A DNA stretch of 64,000 nucleotides from Akanthomyces muscarius (lineage: Eukaryota; Ascomycota; Sordariomycetes; Hypocreales; Cordycipitaceae). The notes beneath the pieces were generated by a model. That model saw only the letters and a program-made list of their open reading frames with translations. It had not been told where the DNA came from and did no database searches. Location: assembly GCF_028009165.1 (NCBI RefSeq), contig NC_079244.1, forward strand, positions 2,480,001-2,544,000. The letters are read 5' to 3'. Below, piece after piece: positions 38,001 through 50,288 of this stretch (positions are counted from its first letter, which is position 1; every line of letters begins with the position of its first letter). The translations under genes were made by a program, and so were the position numbers.

Positions 38001-38561
38001 GTTCGGGCATGATGAGCCACCCCGGAATCTTCGAATTAATCGGCCTACCCAAAACCTATGACACTTTGATAGAGGAAGCAACGAGAAACCGCTGCCCGAC
38101 CACGGGCAAGGACCTAACAGATCCTGTGCTGTGCCTGTTTTGCGGAGCCTTGTTCTGCAGCCAGGGAACCTGCTGCCAGCGCACAGATACCTCTGACAGG
38201 GAATCAACTAGACTCGGAGGAGCCCAGCAGCACATGAGAAGGTACGTTGTTTGAAGGTTAGCATTACGATAAAAGCAACTAACAACTTCCTAGATGCCAA
38301 CAAAACATTGGTGTTTTCCTCAACATTCGAAAGTGTTCCATCATTTATCTCTTCCGTCGTTCTGGGTCGTTTACGCCGGTACCTTATATCGACAAGTACG
38401 GTGAAACCGACCCTCAGCTACGCCACGGACGACAGCTCTTCCTGAATCAAAAGAGATATGATTCGATGATCCGTAATACAATCTTGAATCACGGCGTCCC
38501 AAGCTTGATCAGCCGCAAGTTGGAGGCTGAAATCAACAACGGCGGTTGGGACACACTGTAA
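32072..38561 (+). CDS. ubr1: E3 ubiquitin ligase Ubr1 (N-recognin)
   Basis: Recognises N-degrons and ubiquitinates them together with an E2 of the Rad6/Ubc2 type, so substrates go to the proteasome. Exons 32072-38241 and 38294-38561 give 2145 residues. Domains in order: UBR box at about 88-156 (RCGHIFKAGEASYMCRTCG...CCDCGDDEAW); a ClpS-like type-2 N-degron domain from about 235 (YALILWNDEKHTVQEVEDQV); an acidic low-complexity segment near 400-470 with a polyproline run; a long helical middle; a RING-type zinc finger at about 1368-1510 (CILCQEE, GCGHMMHFRCFEQY, CPLCKALGNAFLP); and a C-terminal autoinhibitory cap from about 2007 (CPTTGKDLTDPVLCLFCG...GCTxCCQ-like, then PYIDKYGETDPQLRHGRQLFLN). 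Ubr1 rather than Ubr2 is favoured by the ClpS region, but a single fungal homologue may cover both. Confidence 0.94.
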
Positions 38562-38993
38562 GGAGCCATGCGGATGACATATTTAGGCACGGGGCAGTTA
38601 TAGAGAAGCGAGGTTGAAATTTCATGAGAGATGTATAAAGATAGAGTAGAAAATTATTTGACTTGAATGCATCGCGATTGTTTCTCATTTGCTCAGATAA
38701 TTTATGGCAAGTCCTCAGTAGACACCGCCGTGGAAGTACAGTGCATGTCCACAGTGCGCAGTGATCTTAGCACACCCCACCCTGCCGACCCTGCCCAATC
38801 AAGGGAGGCAATGGTTCTGCCAGCTGCGCGGCGCGTCTTCAACCGTGGCTCGCCAACTCTGATATTTGCGACGAGCTAACCAGCCAACGCCTTCTGCCTT
38901 GCGCGACGCCGACCATCCAGGCGCCACAACATTTTATTGCATCAGCGCAAATTCAGAACGACACAATTGCCACACTCTGCGCGATAGCCCAAC
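38562..38993. other. Intergenic region, ubr1 3' flank / rsc7 promoter
   Basis: About 0.43 kb. No gene or recognisable element beyond ordinary flanking sequence. Confidence 0.6.
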
Positions 38994-40781
38994 ATGCCTG
39001 CGGGTCGCCGCTCTGGCCGTGCTGCCGCGAAGCGGGCGGCAGCTGCTCTAGGTACGATTTTAATGCTACTGCATCGCTAGCGAAAGGCGCAATGCTATGC
39101 GCCGTTCGGGCTGAACGCATTCACCACAGTTTGACCTGCTGCAGTGAAGATAGATGGTGCATGGGACGTGCATATTTGCTGACTCCATTCCGTCTTTAGA
39201 GAGTACCCCCAGAGGCTTCGCAGATGTCGAGGACGAGCCGATGCCCGACGCGGATGTCACTGAAATGTCGGAGCTTGCGAACCAAGACGACGAAAAGGAC
39301 GAAGATCATGAAGAGCCTCCAGAAGATCCGGAAGACGATGACAACGAAGAAGCGATTCCTGAAGAAGAAAACAAAGAAGAGCCATCAGACAAGGAACCCA
39401 CGCCGCCTCCTCCCCCCGTCTTCCGACGAAAGCGTCTAGGACGTCCTCCGAAAAACAAGCCTCCGGGCTGGGACAATATGATTGAAATTACCGAAGAGGA
39501 GGCCAACATGCCGCGCCGTCGTGGCCGTGGAGGTTGGAGGGGCCGTGGCGGTCGCAAGGGCGGTGCGCCGCCTCCCAAAGCCGAGCAGGTGATTGATGCC
39601 GAGGGCACCATTGCTGAAATTGCCAACGACGAGTGCGTGCTAGCCGAAGACCCGGAGGGCGAGACCAAGGTCGACAAGCTGGGCAACCTCCAAGGGGATC
39701 GCGAATATCGATGCCGCACTTTTACGGTACTGGGCCGCGGCAACCGTCTGTACATGCTGTCGACGGAGCCCGCCCGTTGCGTGGGTTTCCGTGACAGCTA
39801 TCTCTTCTTCACCAAGCATCGCAAGCTGTACAAGATTATTGTGGACGACGATGAGAAGCGCGACATGATTGAGCGGGATATCATTCCCCACTCTTACAAG
39901 GGCCGATCGATAGGCATCGTGACAGCGCGATCCGTTTTCCGCGAGTTCGGCGCGCGCATCATTGTCGGCGGCAAGCGTGTGCTTGACGACTTTGATGTTG
40001 CGGGAGCGAAAGCCAGCGGCGCCGTGGAGGGCGAGCTGGCCGATCCCAACGACCGCATCATCCCCGGCGAGCCATACAACAAGAACCAGTATGTCGCCTG
40101 GCACGGAGCCAGTGCCGTCTACCACACCAATGTGCCGTCGGTGCCGGACCCCACGGGCAAGCCGGAGTATAGAAAGCGTCGTGTCAATGTCAATGACACT
40201 AATTGGATGCTGGAGCACGCACGTGAAGCGAGGTAAGCCCTTCCTATAACTTTGGTCAACTGGGCAAGTGACTAACTCGCAGAAGCACATTCAACGCAGG
40301 TATCAACGCCATTAGAAAGCTCAACAACACAGGCGTCTACGACATCCACACCAACATGCTGCAGTACCCAGTGTACATGCAGCCCACGCTCGCACGCATC
40401 GAGCAAATATCGCCCGACGAGGAAGAAGCCACGGCCGCAGCCGCCATCAGCCACCGCTTCCCCGTCGTCCCCTACAAGGTGGCGCGCAACTTCCTCGTCA
40501 CCGACACGTACATGGACAGCCCCGTGGGCCTGCAGCAGATGGCCGCCGCCCGCGGCGACCGATCGAGCGACCCGTCCGCCTTCCTGTCGGCCCACGACGG
40601 CCTAGGCGCCGTGCCCGATGACATCAAGGATCTGCTGCCGCCCGAGTGCCGCGCCGCGTTTGACGGCGCCCTGGAGAAGGAGGCCGCGTGGAAGAAGCAG
40701 TGGGGCACCGAGAACGAGCAGAGCGCGCGCAGACTGCCAATCATCGACAAGGCGATTGTCCCCTATAGTATGTCGTCTTGA
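38994..40781 (+). CDS. rsc7: Chromatin-remodelling complex subunit Rsc7/Swp82 family (Npl6)
   Basis: Nuclear subunit of an RSC/SWI-SNF type ATP-dependent nucleosome remodeller. Exons 38994-39051, 39200-40232 and 40283-40781 give 529 residues. The basic start, MPAGRRSGRAAAKRAAAALE, is created by joining exon 1 to exon 2. Next come an acidic stretch (about 40-85), a proline run, an AT-hook-like KRLGRPPKNKPPGW and an Arg/Gly-rich patch (RRRGRGGWRGRGGRKGG). The conserved Rsc7 core follows: DGECVL-like NDECVLAEDP, GNRLYMLSTEPARCVGFRDSYLFF, KLYKIIVDD, RDMIERDIIPHSYKGRSIGIVTARSVFREFG (shown in parts), INAIRKLNNTGVYDIHTN and MLQYPVYMQPTLARIEQI. Family assignment is strong. Rsc7 rather than Swp82 is favoured by the AT-hook-like basic region and the single-gene pattern usual in filamentous fungi. 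Confidence 0.9.
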
Positions 40782-41574
40782 GCAGTTGGCCTTGCGGGGA
40801 CGGTCGCGTTGTTGAAATAGGGGTAATAAAAAAAAGGATAGCCGTTGGGGTTTGAGGGCATGTATAATACGCGACGAGCTACAGTGTTTTCTGCTTTTGG
40901 ACTTGTTTGTAGTGTGGGAATAAGGCACCGCCGTGGATGATGAGAAACGGGAAAGGCGTTATTATACTGAGGGGTCATTTGGGGCTCTTTAGCTCGTACG
41001 AAAGTTTTATGAACGAGTTTTTTTTTTTATCCAGGTCAAGGGCTGTTTTGGCAGTGTCACGGTGTGCTATCCAGCCAGTATGGATCAAACTCGAATCTAC
41101 AACACGTAGTAACTTGCCCTCGCAGAGAATCAGGTATATGCAGCAACATTTTTTGTAGTTTATTGTTACAGTCCTGCTCGTTGCGAGCAGAAGTTATGTA
41201 TGGTGAGTACATGGCCCCTCCCTTTCTATTCCAACCAAAGCCACAAGGCGACGACGAGACAATAAATAAATAAAAAGCCACTGTTGTTCCGAATAACTCC
41301 CTTGCTGTCTTGTCTGCCCCATGAAAGCCTGTACACCATGTGTGTAGTATCGTACGCCGGAAAGAGAAGATGTTTCGCCGTCCTGAGTCTCCGTCTTGGG
41401 AAAACGGCGGTGGTAGCTAGGAAACAGGTAGCTTTTCCCACATCCCTCGATCCTTGTCCTTGTTTTTGTGTTTCTCGATTTATATTAAATACGTATTCTT
41501 TTTTTGTGGTGTGAAGACGCTCCTTTTTCGTTTCCTCTCGAATTACCGATTCAGTCCTGGGGAAAAGAGACCGC
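40782..41574. other. Convergent intergenic region, about 0.8 kb
   Basis: 3' flanks of rsc7 and sss1. AATAAA-like motifs occur on the + strand near 40825 and 41262. No gene is recognised. Confidence 0.6.
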
Positions 41575-42149
41575 TTATGCGCCAGCGACAAGGATGTTGT
41601 TGATGGGAATGTGGACTAGAGGGAAAGAAGAAGCACATGTTAGCGGGTTGGGGGGCGAGAAGGTGTTGGCAGGGTGCGAGTAGAGTCCAGCGAAAACGTA
41701 CTCAGCTTGACGAGGTAGCCGACGGTGCCCATGGCGACGAAGCCCATGGCAATGGCCTGGGAGATTTTGATAAACTCTTTGCGGTCGGCTGCACACATCG
41801 GTTGTTAGCAAAGTCGATGTTTGTGTGTGTGTGTGTCCGGCCAGGCTTTCGGCGGGTGGGAAGAGCTTGGGGGGCGGATCGGCGCAGGTATCGCGAATAG
41901 CTTCAGGCACACGCGCATCGCTCTGCTGCCCGCAATAGTCGCATGCCCCAGCTCCCGCCAGGAAGAGGGGCCAGACGCCTACATCCGCAGCAGCCATCTC
42001 GCACCAAGCTTCCTCCTACCGCAATTGGCAGCCAGCGGCGTTGTCATTTTGTCGTCCAACTCACGCTTCTGGCACTTGTTCATGAACTGGATGCCCTCCT
42101 TGACAAACTCCCTGGGGACGTCGATGAGACCCTCAACCTGGTCGGCCAT
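41575..42149 (-). CDS. sss1: Protein translocation complex Sec61 subunit gamma, Sss1
   Basis: Essential tail-anchored subunit of the Sec61 channel in the ER membrane, needed for protein import and membrane insertion. Exons 42149-42065, 41788-41702 and 41615-41575 give 70 residues, with all donor/acceptor pairs canonical and in frame. An N-terminal amphipathic segment (about 10-28) is followed by the family signature KPDRKEFIKISQAIAMGF at 28-45 and one transmembrane helix, about 40-60. The C-terminus is HIPINNILVAGA, the typical SecE/Sec61-gamma end. Length matches the family (about 68-80). The 276-nt first intron is long for this genome. The gene faces away from the 8-kb gene-free interval. 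Confidence 0.95.
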
Positions 42150-45100
42150 TTTGACTTGTGCGTTTGCGGTTTTGGAAAAAGGAGAGTCAAGTAATTAAAA
42201 GGTCGAGAGTAAAGGAGAGGTCGCGGATGGGAGGAGAGTCGATGAAGCGCGCAAGGGTGTATCGAGACAGGTTGGCCACAAAGGAGGTTGCTGTAGGGGC
42301 CTGCTGAGCTAACTGGGGCGCGGCGCCCGCCAATGCCACGTCGCAGCAAAAAGGGCCCTGGCTGGCCTTCTCCAAAGGCAGGTGGCTCGTGCGGGAGCCA
42401 GTCACGTGTGGACCTACCCTAGAGCAGAGTCCCCTCAAGCAAGACAATCACGAAGCCCGTCTTGTCCATCCAAGTGTCTTTCAATATTGGCGTTTGCGCT
42501 CTTTGCTAAACTTACGTTGTAAAGAGTTGTAAATGTCAACAAAAGAGTCGTGGATGGTGTCCTCGACGTAGTGACGCATGGTAAAACGATGAAGAGCTGG
42601 CTTTCGCCGCGGGACGACAGTCTCGAGCACGGTTCATGACGAACTGCCAACGAAAGCAAAGGAACCAAGTCTACATATTACAAACAAACTCGCATCGCAA
42701 GGCACACGAATACTAGATCATCAAAATAGAAGAACACACACAGAGAGGCCGAACAGGTTAAAGTGTCTGTACGGGATGCTTTCAGACTAAGCGATGACAC
42801 GACTTACACGAAACATCAACAGATGCGGGCAACCCTTCATGCTACCAGGAGGAAATCCACCACCAGGGACAATGTAAGCCTGTCGGCAGGCTGTAGATTC
42901 AACAGGAAAATGCCACAACGTCTCTTGTCGACGTGTAGCCAAACTGACACAAATCAAGCCTGACGCTTGGCGGACAGATACGGAGAAGGGAACGGGCTGC
43001 AAATACCCATATCATGATCGAATTACCCAGCCACGAACTGACGTATAGACGTCTTTCCATCAAAGTAGAATACACCGTCTACACGTACATTCATCGCGTT
43101 GCTCCTCATGCCAACCGCACCCACTCGAGAGCCAAATGTCAAATCATGCCATTGGACCGCTACTGTCACCACGCAAATAGAGGTCTACATTGAGTTTTCA
43201 AACATTTCCAAGCTGGTGTCATGAGGAAGGCCACACCACCGACACGACAGCCCTCTACACTCTCCTCGATACAAGACGCTTTGCTGTTGCTGATGCACCC
43301 TCCTCCCCCTTTTCCGCCGGACCAGGCCCCCGTCCGCTCCGAGCTCTGCAGGATGAGAAAGCAAGCTGTCGTACCACACACCACCACCTCACCCACATGC
43401 AAGGTTGCAAATGCAGACGGAGAAAAACAGAGACATAGAGACAGCTACCCCAGAAGCATGCAGCCGAGCTTCAAACCCCCTCACACGAGGACCGCGAAAG
43501 GCTCACGCGCCCCCATTTGGAGTCATGCCCAGTCAGACGCGGCGCAACCTGCCGGCAGCCCGAAAATGTATGCTTGGAAGGTTGGTTGCACCAGCGCGGT
43601 GGATGGGTTCAAGAAAATGCGTTCTCCCAGAGCAAGCTGCATGTCCAATATGGGAGAATACATCAAAGTCTCTTGACACCCGAAACAGGTCGACTGGCAC
43701 CTCTCTTTTCGCTCTGAGCACATTTTACTCCAGCTGGTGCGTCATTGCGGGACACTACCGATGTTTGCCTTAGAGCGTCTTCACGGGGCAAAAGAAGACA
43801 TATCCTTTGCCATTTTTTCCTCCTCGCCCCCTGTTGAATACGTACATAAATTGCTCTTTGCTAACCTCTTTCCCGCAGGTGGGAATAAAGAAGTGGTGGA
43901 GATGAGGGGTGGGCAGTTGTCCTCGGCGCCGTCCTCCATGCCCACAGCCATCGGTACGTAAATGTACCCAAAAAAAAAACGACGAGTCGCCTTCTCAAGC
44001 CTACAGTCGATACAAATGAACACGCCGCAGAAACAGAAAAGCAAACGCCACCTTTCTTCTTTCTTTGATACATGCATGCAAGTGTCTGCACCAAGCGTCG
44101 CTACCCAGCGCCAGCCAGCCCCGTCGGGCCACTGAGTATCTGCCTTGTCACCCATGTGCATTGCACATGGTCTGCTTGCTTTTAACACAGCGCCACTCCG
44201 AATACATGTGTTGAGGTTGCAGTGACCACGAAGAAGGAAGTGTTCTTTCGTCTCCGGCCCAGTCCTGTTACATATGGCCACACCATCATGATCCGCCGCC
44301 TGCATATGTTAGCACGCGCTCTGCGTTTTCGTCCCTGTCCTCCCCGGCACCTAATCCGATGTTCACTTTGACAATCGCCGCGCCTTCCAATGGGCTGTGG
44401 TGGCGGCGGGCGCAAACGGGGATCCGCGGAATGTAAAAGAGCGCAGATGAACCCTGGAGAAGAACCCTGAGGCGAGCACAAATACCGGACAGAATAAGGG
44501 AGAAAGGTTGATGCAGCCTCCGCTGTGGCGTTGTTAGTCGACCTGCTCGTGGCTATCCCCAATTGATTGCCCCAAGTCTTGCTAATGCGTCAAGTGCGTG
44601 CGCCCTCATTCTTCAACGCTAAAACCGGTGGTCAGAGTGCAAGGATACCAGGTTTTCTTCTTCTTTGGTTTTGTCGATCGGCATATGCAATGTAGACGCA
44701 ACAGGGTCTTGGTGTCGATGTACCGAAGTAGTAGAACCAGCCAGACTTGCTAATGCGGTCAACATGCGTGTGGCTTGGCGAGCCAGTGATCACTCAGTGT
44801 CTACCTCGATAAATGAGTTCGACGCAGAGGTCTCACGAACTACTTGTTAACTGCCGTCATGGATTCTGTTATTCGCGCTACGTAGCGATTGCGGACTGTC
44901 GTTGCCACCTTGCGCTGCTTCAACGTCACATGAAGATGATGAGAGCTTATTTATATGCTGTGTCGGACTCTGTACGGTACCATCCGAGTCGAGTCGACAT
45001 GCCACTGTGTGAAGCACATGAAGAAAGCCATTTCAATTACACGCTTCGACCTGCGAGCAATTGTGATTCACAGGGGCCATGTCCAATCAGCAACTGACAC

Positions 45101-47376
45101 TCTGATGCCCGCACTAACGATGCAGCTGCAGCGTCAGGGATTGTGGAGGGCACATAAAAGGCGAGCCAGAGTATCGGTGTCTTCACAAAACATGCTGCCG
45201 AGACTGAGGTCGTCGCTCTGCTCTATTCTTCTGACGCTAGACCCTTCTGTAGATGGTAAGGAAGCTGCACCCGGTCGGCGCACTAGTTCCTGTGATGTTG
45301 AGTGGTGGACCTGAGGCATTTCTGAAGATGCATATTTTTGGACGTGCTGCTACCAGTACCAGGAGTCTGTGGCCTAGCTTCGTGGATGCGTCCCCATATC
45401 GCATGCAGGCCAGCCCGACCAAACTCGACGAGCGGAGAAGGGCAAAGGCCAGGTTGGGGAGCAACACTGCAGTCTGCGTCTTTTCTGCCCACTTGGTCAC
45501 AATTCTCGTGCGACTCCAGAGTACTGATAAAGAGACAATGGGTATCGAGGCTCCACGATAGAGGTGAGAAGTGCCCAAGACTTAGCTAGCACGGCCTTTT
45601 TGCCCACTCAGTCTTCTTCAGGGGCGGCTATTCAAATTCGAGGCACTTGGCTAGGCAGCCTGTGGGCAGATTGTACCTCGAGGCGGTCAAGACGGCCAGA
45701 ACAGTTTTCAATTAAGCTCTGCCAAATTTTACAGATGAACAGCGCTAAGAGGGAAAAAAAAAAGTCGAACTGGCGTCACGAATCAGTGCGGTTCCGCACA
45801 GTGTTAGAAAGTAGCGGTGCTTGGACAGAATTCGCCATTATTTCCTCGATTCGATCAGAGCGCAGGAATCATACCGTCGACTTCACTTGCTGGGCTCGAG
45901 ACGGCTCTGCAAGATGCAGGCCGAGCATCGTGCTATGTGTGTAGTGAAGTGACGTGTTTGGCTTGCTTACCAGTAGGCTGTCCGGGATTGTGGCCGCGCC
46001 AACTCCGGGGACGGCATTGCTTGGGGTGAGCATCATCGGAACGGGGCGCATTCTGGCACGCGTAAGTACCAATGATACCGCAAGTTCTCCGGGCACTACC
46101 ACGACTCATTTCTTCGCGGTGGCCCGAGGCTGCGACGAGAAATTTTTTAATCTCATTTTTGTTAGCACAAGCCTCGAGGCTCCGCATCCGTGATGACGCT
46201 GGCCTGCAGATAGATGGCGTGGGGAGGCAACCACGACAGAGGCAGGAGAGGTATGAGAGGACTGGGTGGTGCATCGAAACCCTGCTCGTGGCTCGCGGTT
46301 GAGTCTCTTTCGCAGTGGGCCTTTTGGGCGGTGCGTCTGGAGCTAGTATCTGTGGTGGCCCTGACTGGCTGGAGGAGGATTCTGGCTTGCTTCTGGATGG
46401 CTGGACGGGGCCACTGTGCGGGTAGGGACAGAGGCGTGAGAGGGTGGTGGTGGGCTCATTCCACGGTGGCAACAGATTTTTTCAAGGCGTTCGAGAACCC
46501 ATCTGGCCCTGCCGGCTGGGAGTCTGACAGCGTGGCATGGCCAAGATGTGTACCAGTAGTGTGGTCCGTGGAGCGCACCTGAGGAGCAGCGCGCGCACGC
46601 AGTACCAGGACATGCTCTAACCATTCACGGACAGGCAGCACGGCAGGATCCTGGAGTGGCTGCTGTTCGGTGCGGGAACCTGTAATTGGAACCGTGTTGA
46701 TTGGCGGCGCCACGGCGATGCTGGGATGGATTATGCCCACCATCCTGATGTCTGCTGGGCGTCCCATTCTTCCGAATCGAAAGCGCAGCGAGGCCGACTT
46801 TGTTCGCAGCAGCCCAGGTAACAGCAGAGTTTGATCAAGTTGTTCTCTCTGAACAAACGTCTATCCTTGGCAGAAGAGACGAGGCGAAATGACGAAAATG
46901 AAAACAGGCAGGAAAGGGTCGGAGATGCGGCGTCCGAGTCTCTGTTTGAGGCGGGACAATGTACCAGGCGGCCAGGGACCAGGAGAGTTGGCTGCCGCGT
47001 TGTGCTGGTGAGGTAAGGAGGCAGGAGCCAAGCAACAAGTGTTGCCAGGTAGCACATGGGTGGGTAGGTACGGAACTGTGCCTCCAAGGGCCAAGGCTTG
47101 CCTGCTGCCTGTCCGCCGCTCGCTGCCTGGAGCCCCAAGTAAAGTATTGCTTATACCTGTCCAACCGTCGAATAATGTCCCGATGTCAAGTGGCATGACT
47201 CTACTTTTCTTTTCCTACCTCTGTTTCTTCTTCCTTGTCTCGTAATAACTTGGAAACGCGGCAGACATGCAACAAGATACTGCTGGCGGAGCAGCCCCGT
47301 CAAGCCTGGCTGTTCACCTGTTGTCCTTCAGCGGCTGCTGGCGTCCTGACTGCCTGGGACAGGTGCAAGTACTCAG

Positions 47377-47394
47377 TACCTACCTAGGTAGGTA
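47377..47394. repeat. Perfect 18-bp palindrome of the TAGG type
   Basis: TACCTACCTAGGTAGGTA equals its own reverse complement. It resembles the repeat at 8673-8690 and lies within the gene-free interval, about 2.9 kb before the cyclin start codon. Confidence 0.9.
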
Positions 47395-49261
47395 GGCAGG
47401 CCGTACCTTTTAGGCTGTAAGTAGCCCGCTCGACTGTACCAGTACTGATACTTGGTAATGTTAGCGCTATGGGCCCCCTCGGAAGAGAGATAAACAGAGC
47501 CTGATGAGTATCCACGTCGGCTGAATTCCTCCTCCTTGCAGGAGATACCTGTCGCACATGATAGTTTTGCGGCGTATCGAGGTACCTCCCAGCCAGCTAA
47601 TTTCGCGCTTCTCACTCCGGCCCAGCAATTTAGCTTGCTCCCCTGGCCCGCGCAGCCAAGTCCGCTGCCGTTCAGGTGCAAATATTGGCTGATTTGTTGC
47701 TGGTGTCCCGTAATTCTTGTCTCTGGGTCGCAGAGAACCATCAATTACGAGTGTCTCCGTACCCAGTCACTCATCAGTCACCAGTTGCCCGTACTGGCTC
47801 CCACACCCACCTATCCGGTATTATTAGTATCATTATTACTGGTATCTGTGCTAGCATAAGGGGTTCGGTGGTTAGATATAGCATAGGCATTACGCCAGAT
47901 CAGTCCGTCAGTGTCTGGTGCTGCAAGCTGAGACGGAACTCCTGTCTAGGAAGCGCAGCATAGGCCGGGTGTCTCTGGCCGCATGATGGATGACTGGACG
48001 GCTCAGACAAGCCATTCCACCGTGGCGATGAATCATGGGCGGTTTTTAGGGAGCTGAGACGGGGAGGCAAAAGGAACGACGCCGTTGGGATCGGGTGCAC
48101 CAGTGCCAGTGTGCGAAGGATGTGCCCCGTACCATCGTCACTGAATGCTAGTAACATCGTACTGGTACTTACCCTCGTCGCTGCGTCACGCCCCTATTAT
48201 TACGACTCCATCGAGCATCGCCTTGGACGTCCTTCATCAGCAGTCGACAGTGCAAACCCCGTTTCTTCGCCGCCTCGTCCAGTCAGGCCGCGGGCTCCAC
48301 CGACACTGTCCATGTCGTGGGCCAGGTGACGTTTTCTTTGCACTCTGGCCGCTGTATCCTGAGTCCGGACGCGCTAGCAGGCCAGAGAACGAAGCTAACT
48401 GGTGCGGCGTGGTGGCACTCTGCAAGGTTGGTCAGAGAGACTGGAGATGTTCAAGTTGGCGGGTGCTGGCTGGTACAAGACCCTTTGCGTTTTTGCCCCA
48501 GACACGACTGCGGCGTACATGTACCTGTAACTGCCTGGTCCAATGCCAGGGCGCCAAAGCCCCGTTGGGGTGGAGCCTTGGACCCCCGAGCCCGCCCCCC
48601 TATCCTGCCACCTGCTGTACGTACCAGTGCTGCCAAAAAAAAGTCACTAATGCTGTCCTGCTGGGGGGCCAGTCCAAGCAAAGAATCCGAAAGGGTGCAG
48701 AGCGAAGTGACTGGGAGGCGTACCTGGGTACTTTGCGGCTGCCACGGTTCCTGTCCTACCGCAACTTTGGTACTTGTCTTCCCACACCCTGCCCACTATG
48801 TTTCATGTATCGTCCATTCCGTCCCGGGGCCCGTCCAGTGTCCACCTATGTACTTTGTGCCTAGCCGATACCAAGACAACTTGCACTGTGTGTGCTAGCC
48901 CACCTGGTTGTAGCTCAACCGAGACTGGTCTGGCGAAACAGGAAAGGTCCCAAGGAAGAAAAAAAAAAAAGGACGGCCCAGTTGCCCCAGTAGGCTGGTG
49001 CTTGGAGGGTTTTTCTGGGCAGGCAGGGCTCATCAGTGGCTCAATGACAGAGAGCAGGTGGGAGCCACGGAGCCACGGGGGAGCGTAGCCCAGCACCCAG
49101 CACCCAGTCAGCCAGTCAACAGTCGCCCTCCTTCTTCCATGCCAGGACCCCAACGGACCGCTGCCCTGCCCTGCTGCCCGCTGGCGACTCACCGGCTGTG
49201 CCGCCCGTAGCCTCCCATACATGATCCCGAGCCATCCTGATGCTCCCACACCTCTCGTCTT

Positions 49262-49319
49262 GCCTCTTCTCTTCATCCTTCAACCACTTCTCCTCCTCCC
49301 CCTCTATTCTTCCTCACGA
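49262..49319 (+). promoter_or_regulatory. Pyrimidine tract, probable distal promoter of the cyclin gene
   Basis: Nearly 60 bases dominated by C and T, about 970 bases before the cyclin ATG. If transcription starts near here, the mRNA would have an unusually long 5' leader. Evidence is composition only. Confidence 0.35.
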
Positions 49320-50288
49320 CGTATCGAAAGCCGCCGGATTCTCACTTGTCAATAACTCGTCACGAACTTGTCACCGTTCGTTGCGACCTCGAATTCCGGC
49401 CCTTTTCGTCTGAGCTTCGACCACTGGTGCTTCTAGCGTTTTGTTGCTGCTGGAACGCCTTCTACGCTCTGTCTATCTTCGATCCCGTGTTTGCGGACGC
49501 TCGTCTACCCAAAACCACCCTTACGCATTCGAATTTACCATTGTGTTAAAAAAACCCCTCTACGGCATTCTTTCTACCAGAGGTTAGTATTTTCAGCCCG
49601 TCAAAGCGATTTTTCGACGCCTTTTACAAGTCCGTCGCTGTTGATTCAACCTTGTTGTGCAATGTTTTGATGGCTTGTCTTTCGCCAACGCCACCGCGCG
49701 CGAACGAGTTGCATGGCCAGAAAGGGAATCGTTGCAAGGAACATGTTATTACAAAGTTCTCGACCATGTTAATGTGAAAGTTGTGTGGCTTGCCCTTAAC
49801 TCACACCATGGCTTGTTCGGGTGGTTTCTCGCGTTGCTGCAACGTCGGGCCACGGCGGCTCATTGGAAAGCCGTACAATTTTTTCTTATAGCAAAGGCTG
49901 ACTTGTCTTTACAGTGCTTGGTTTTATCATATGGTCTTACCCTGTTCTTTCTTTTTTACGACTCCGGTTTCTCCCCGTCAAAATCTTTCCATTGGCCGAC
50001 TTTCACTTGCCCAAGTGTAAATCCGTCAACTTCTCCGATATACGACATCACGACTCGCCGCTCCCGTTCACACGTGCAGCAAATCTCGGATCATTGATGG
50101 CTGGACTGTCTTGCTAGACATTTCGCCTTTTTATCTTCCGTCCTTTCGTCAGCAACGACCAAACCCGTTAGGTGCTGAGACACACAACCAGTTAGCCGTG
50201 GATATCCGCGCTGCTGCGTCTCTGTACTAGAGTTATCTTCCGACCAAGGTCTTTGTGATCTTTGTCGGATTCTTCCTCACCGCCCATC

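Larger units (their letters stand above)
42150..50288. other. Gene-free interval, about 8.1 kb, upstream of cyclin gene
   Basis: This lies between the divergent sss1 and cyclin genes. Open frames are numerous but short, overlap one another in several frames and strands, lack recognisable domains, and I could not join them into a convincing spliced gene. It is not obviously AT-rich or repeat-built, and I saw no transposase or reverse-transcriptase motif. It contains several 8-10-base A runs and the 18-bp palindrome at 47377. The right end (about 49260-49320) has a pyrimidine tract typical of promoters, suggesting a cyclin leader of up to about 1 kb. Candidate contents are distal regulatory DNA or non-coding RNA, neither proven. 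Confidence 0.6.

Noticed and set aside
45933..46472. 179-codon Pro/Arg/Ser-rich frame on the - strand
   Set aside because: No family resemblance; overlapping frames on both strands; composition as expected by chance.
48145..48864. 239-codon open frame in the gene-free interval
   Set aside because: It overlaps another long frame on the same strand, is rich in Cys/Trp/Arg/Pro as expected for random GC-rich sequence, and shows no domain.
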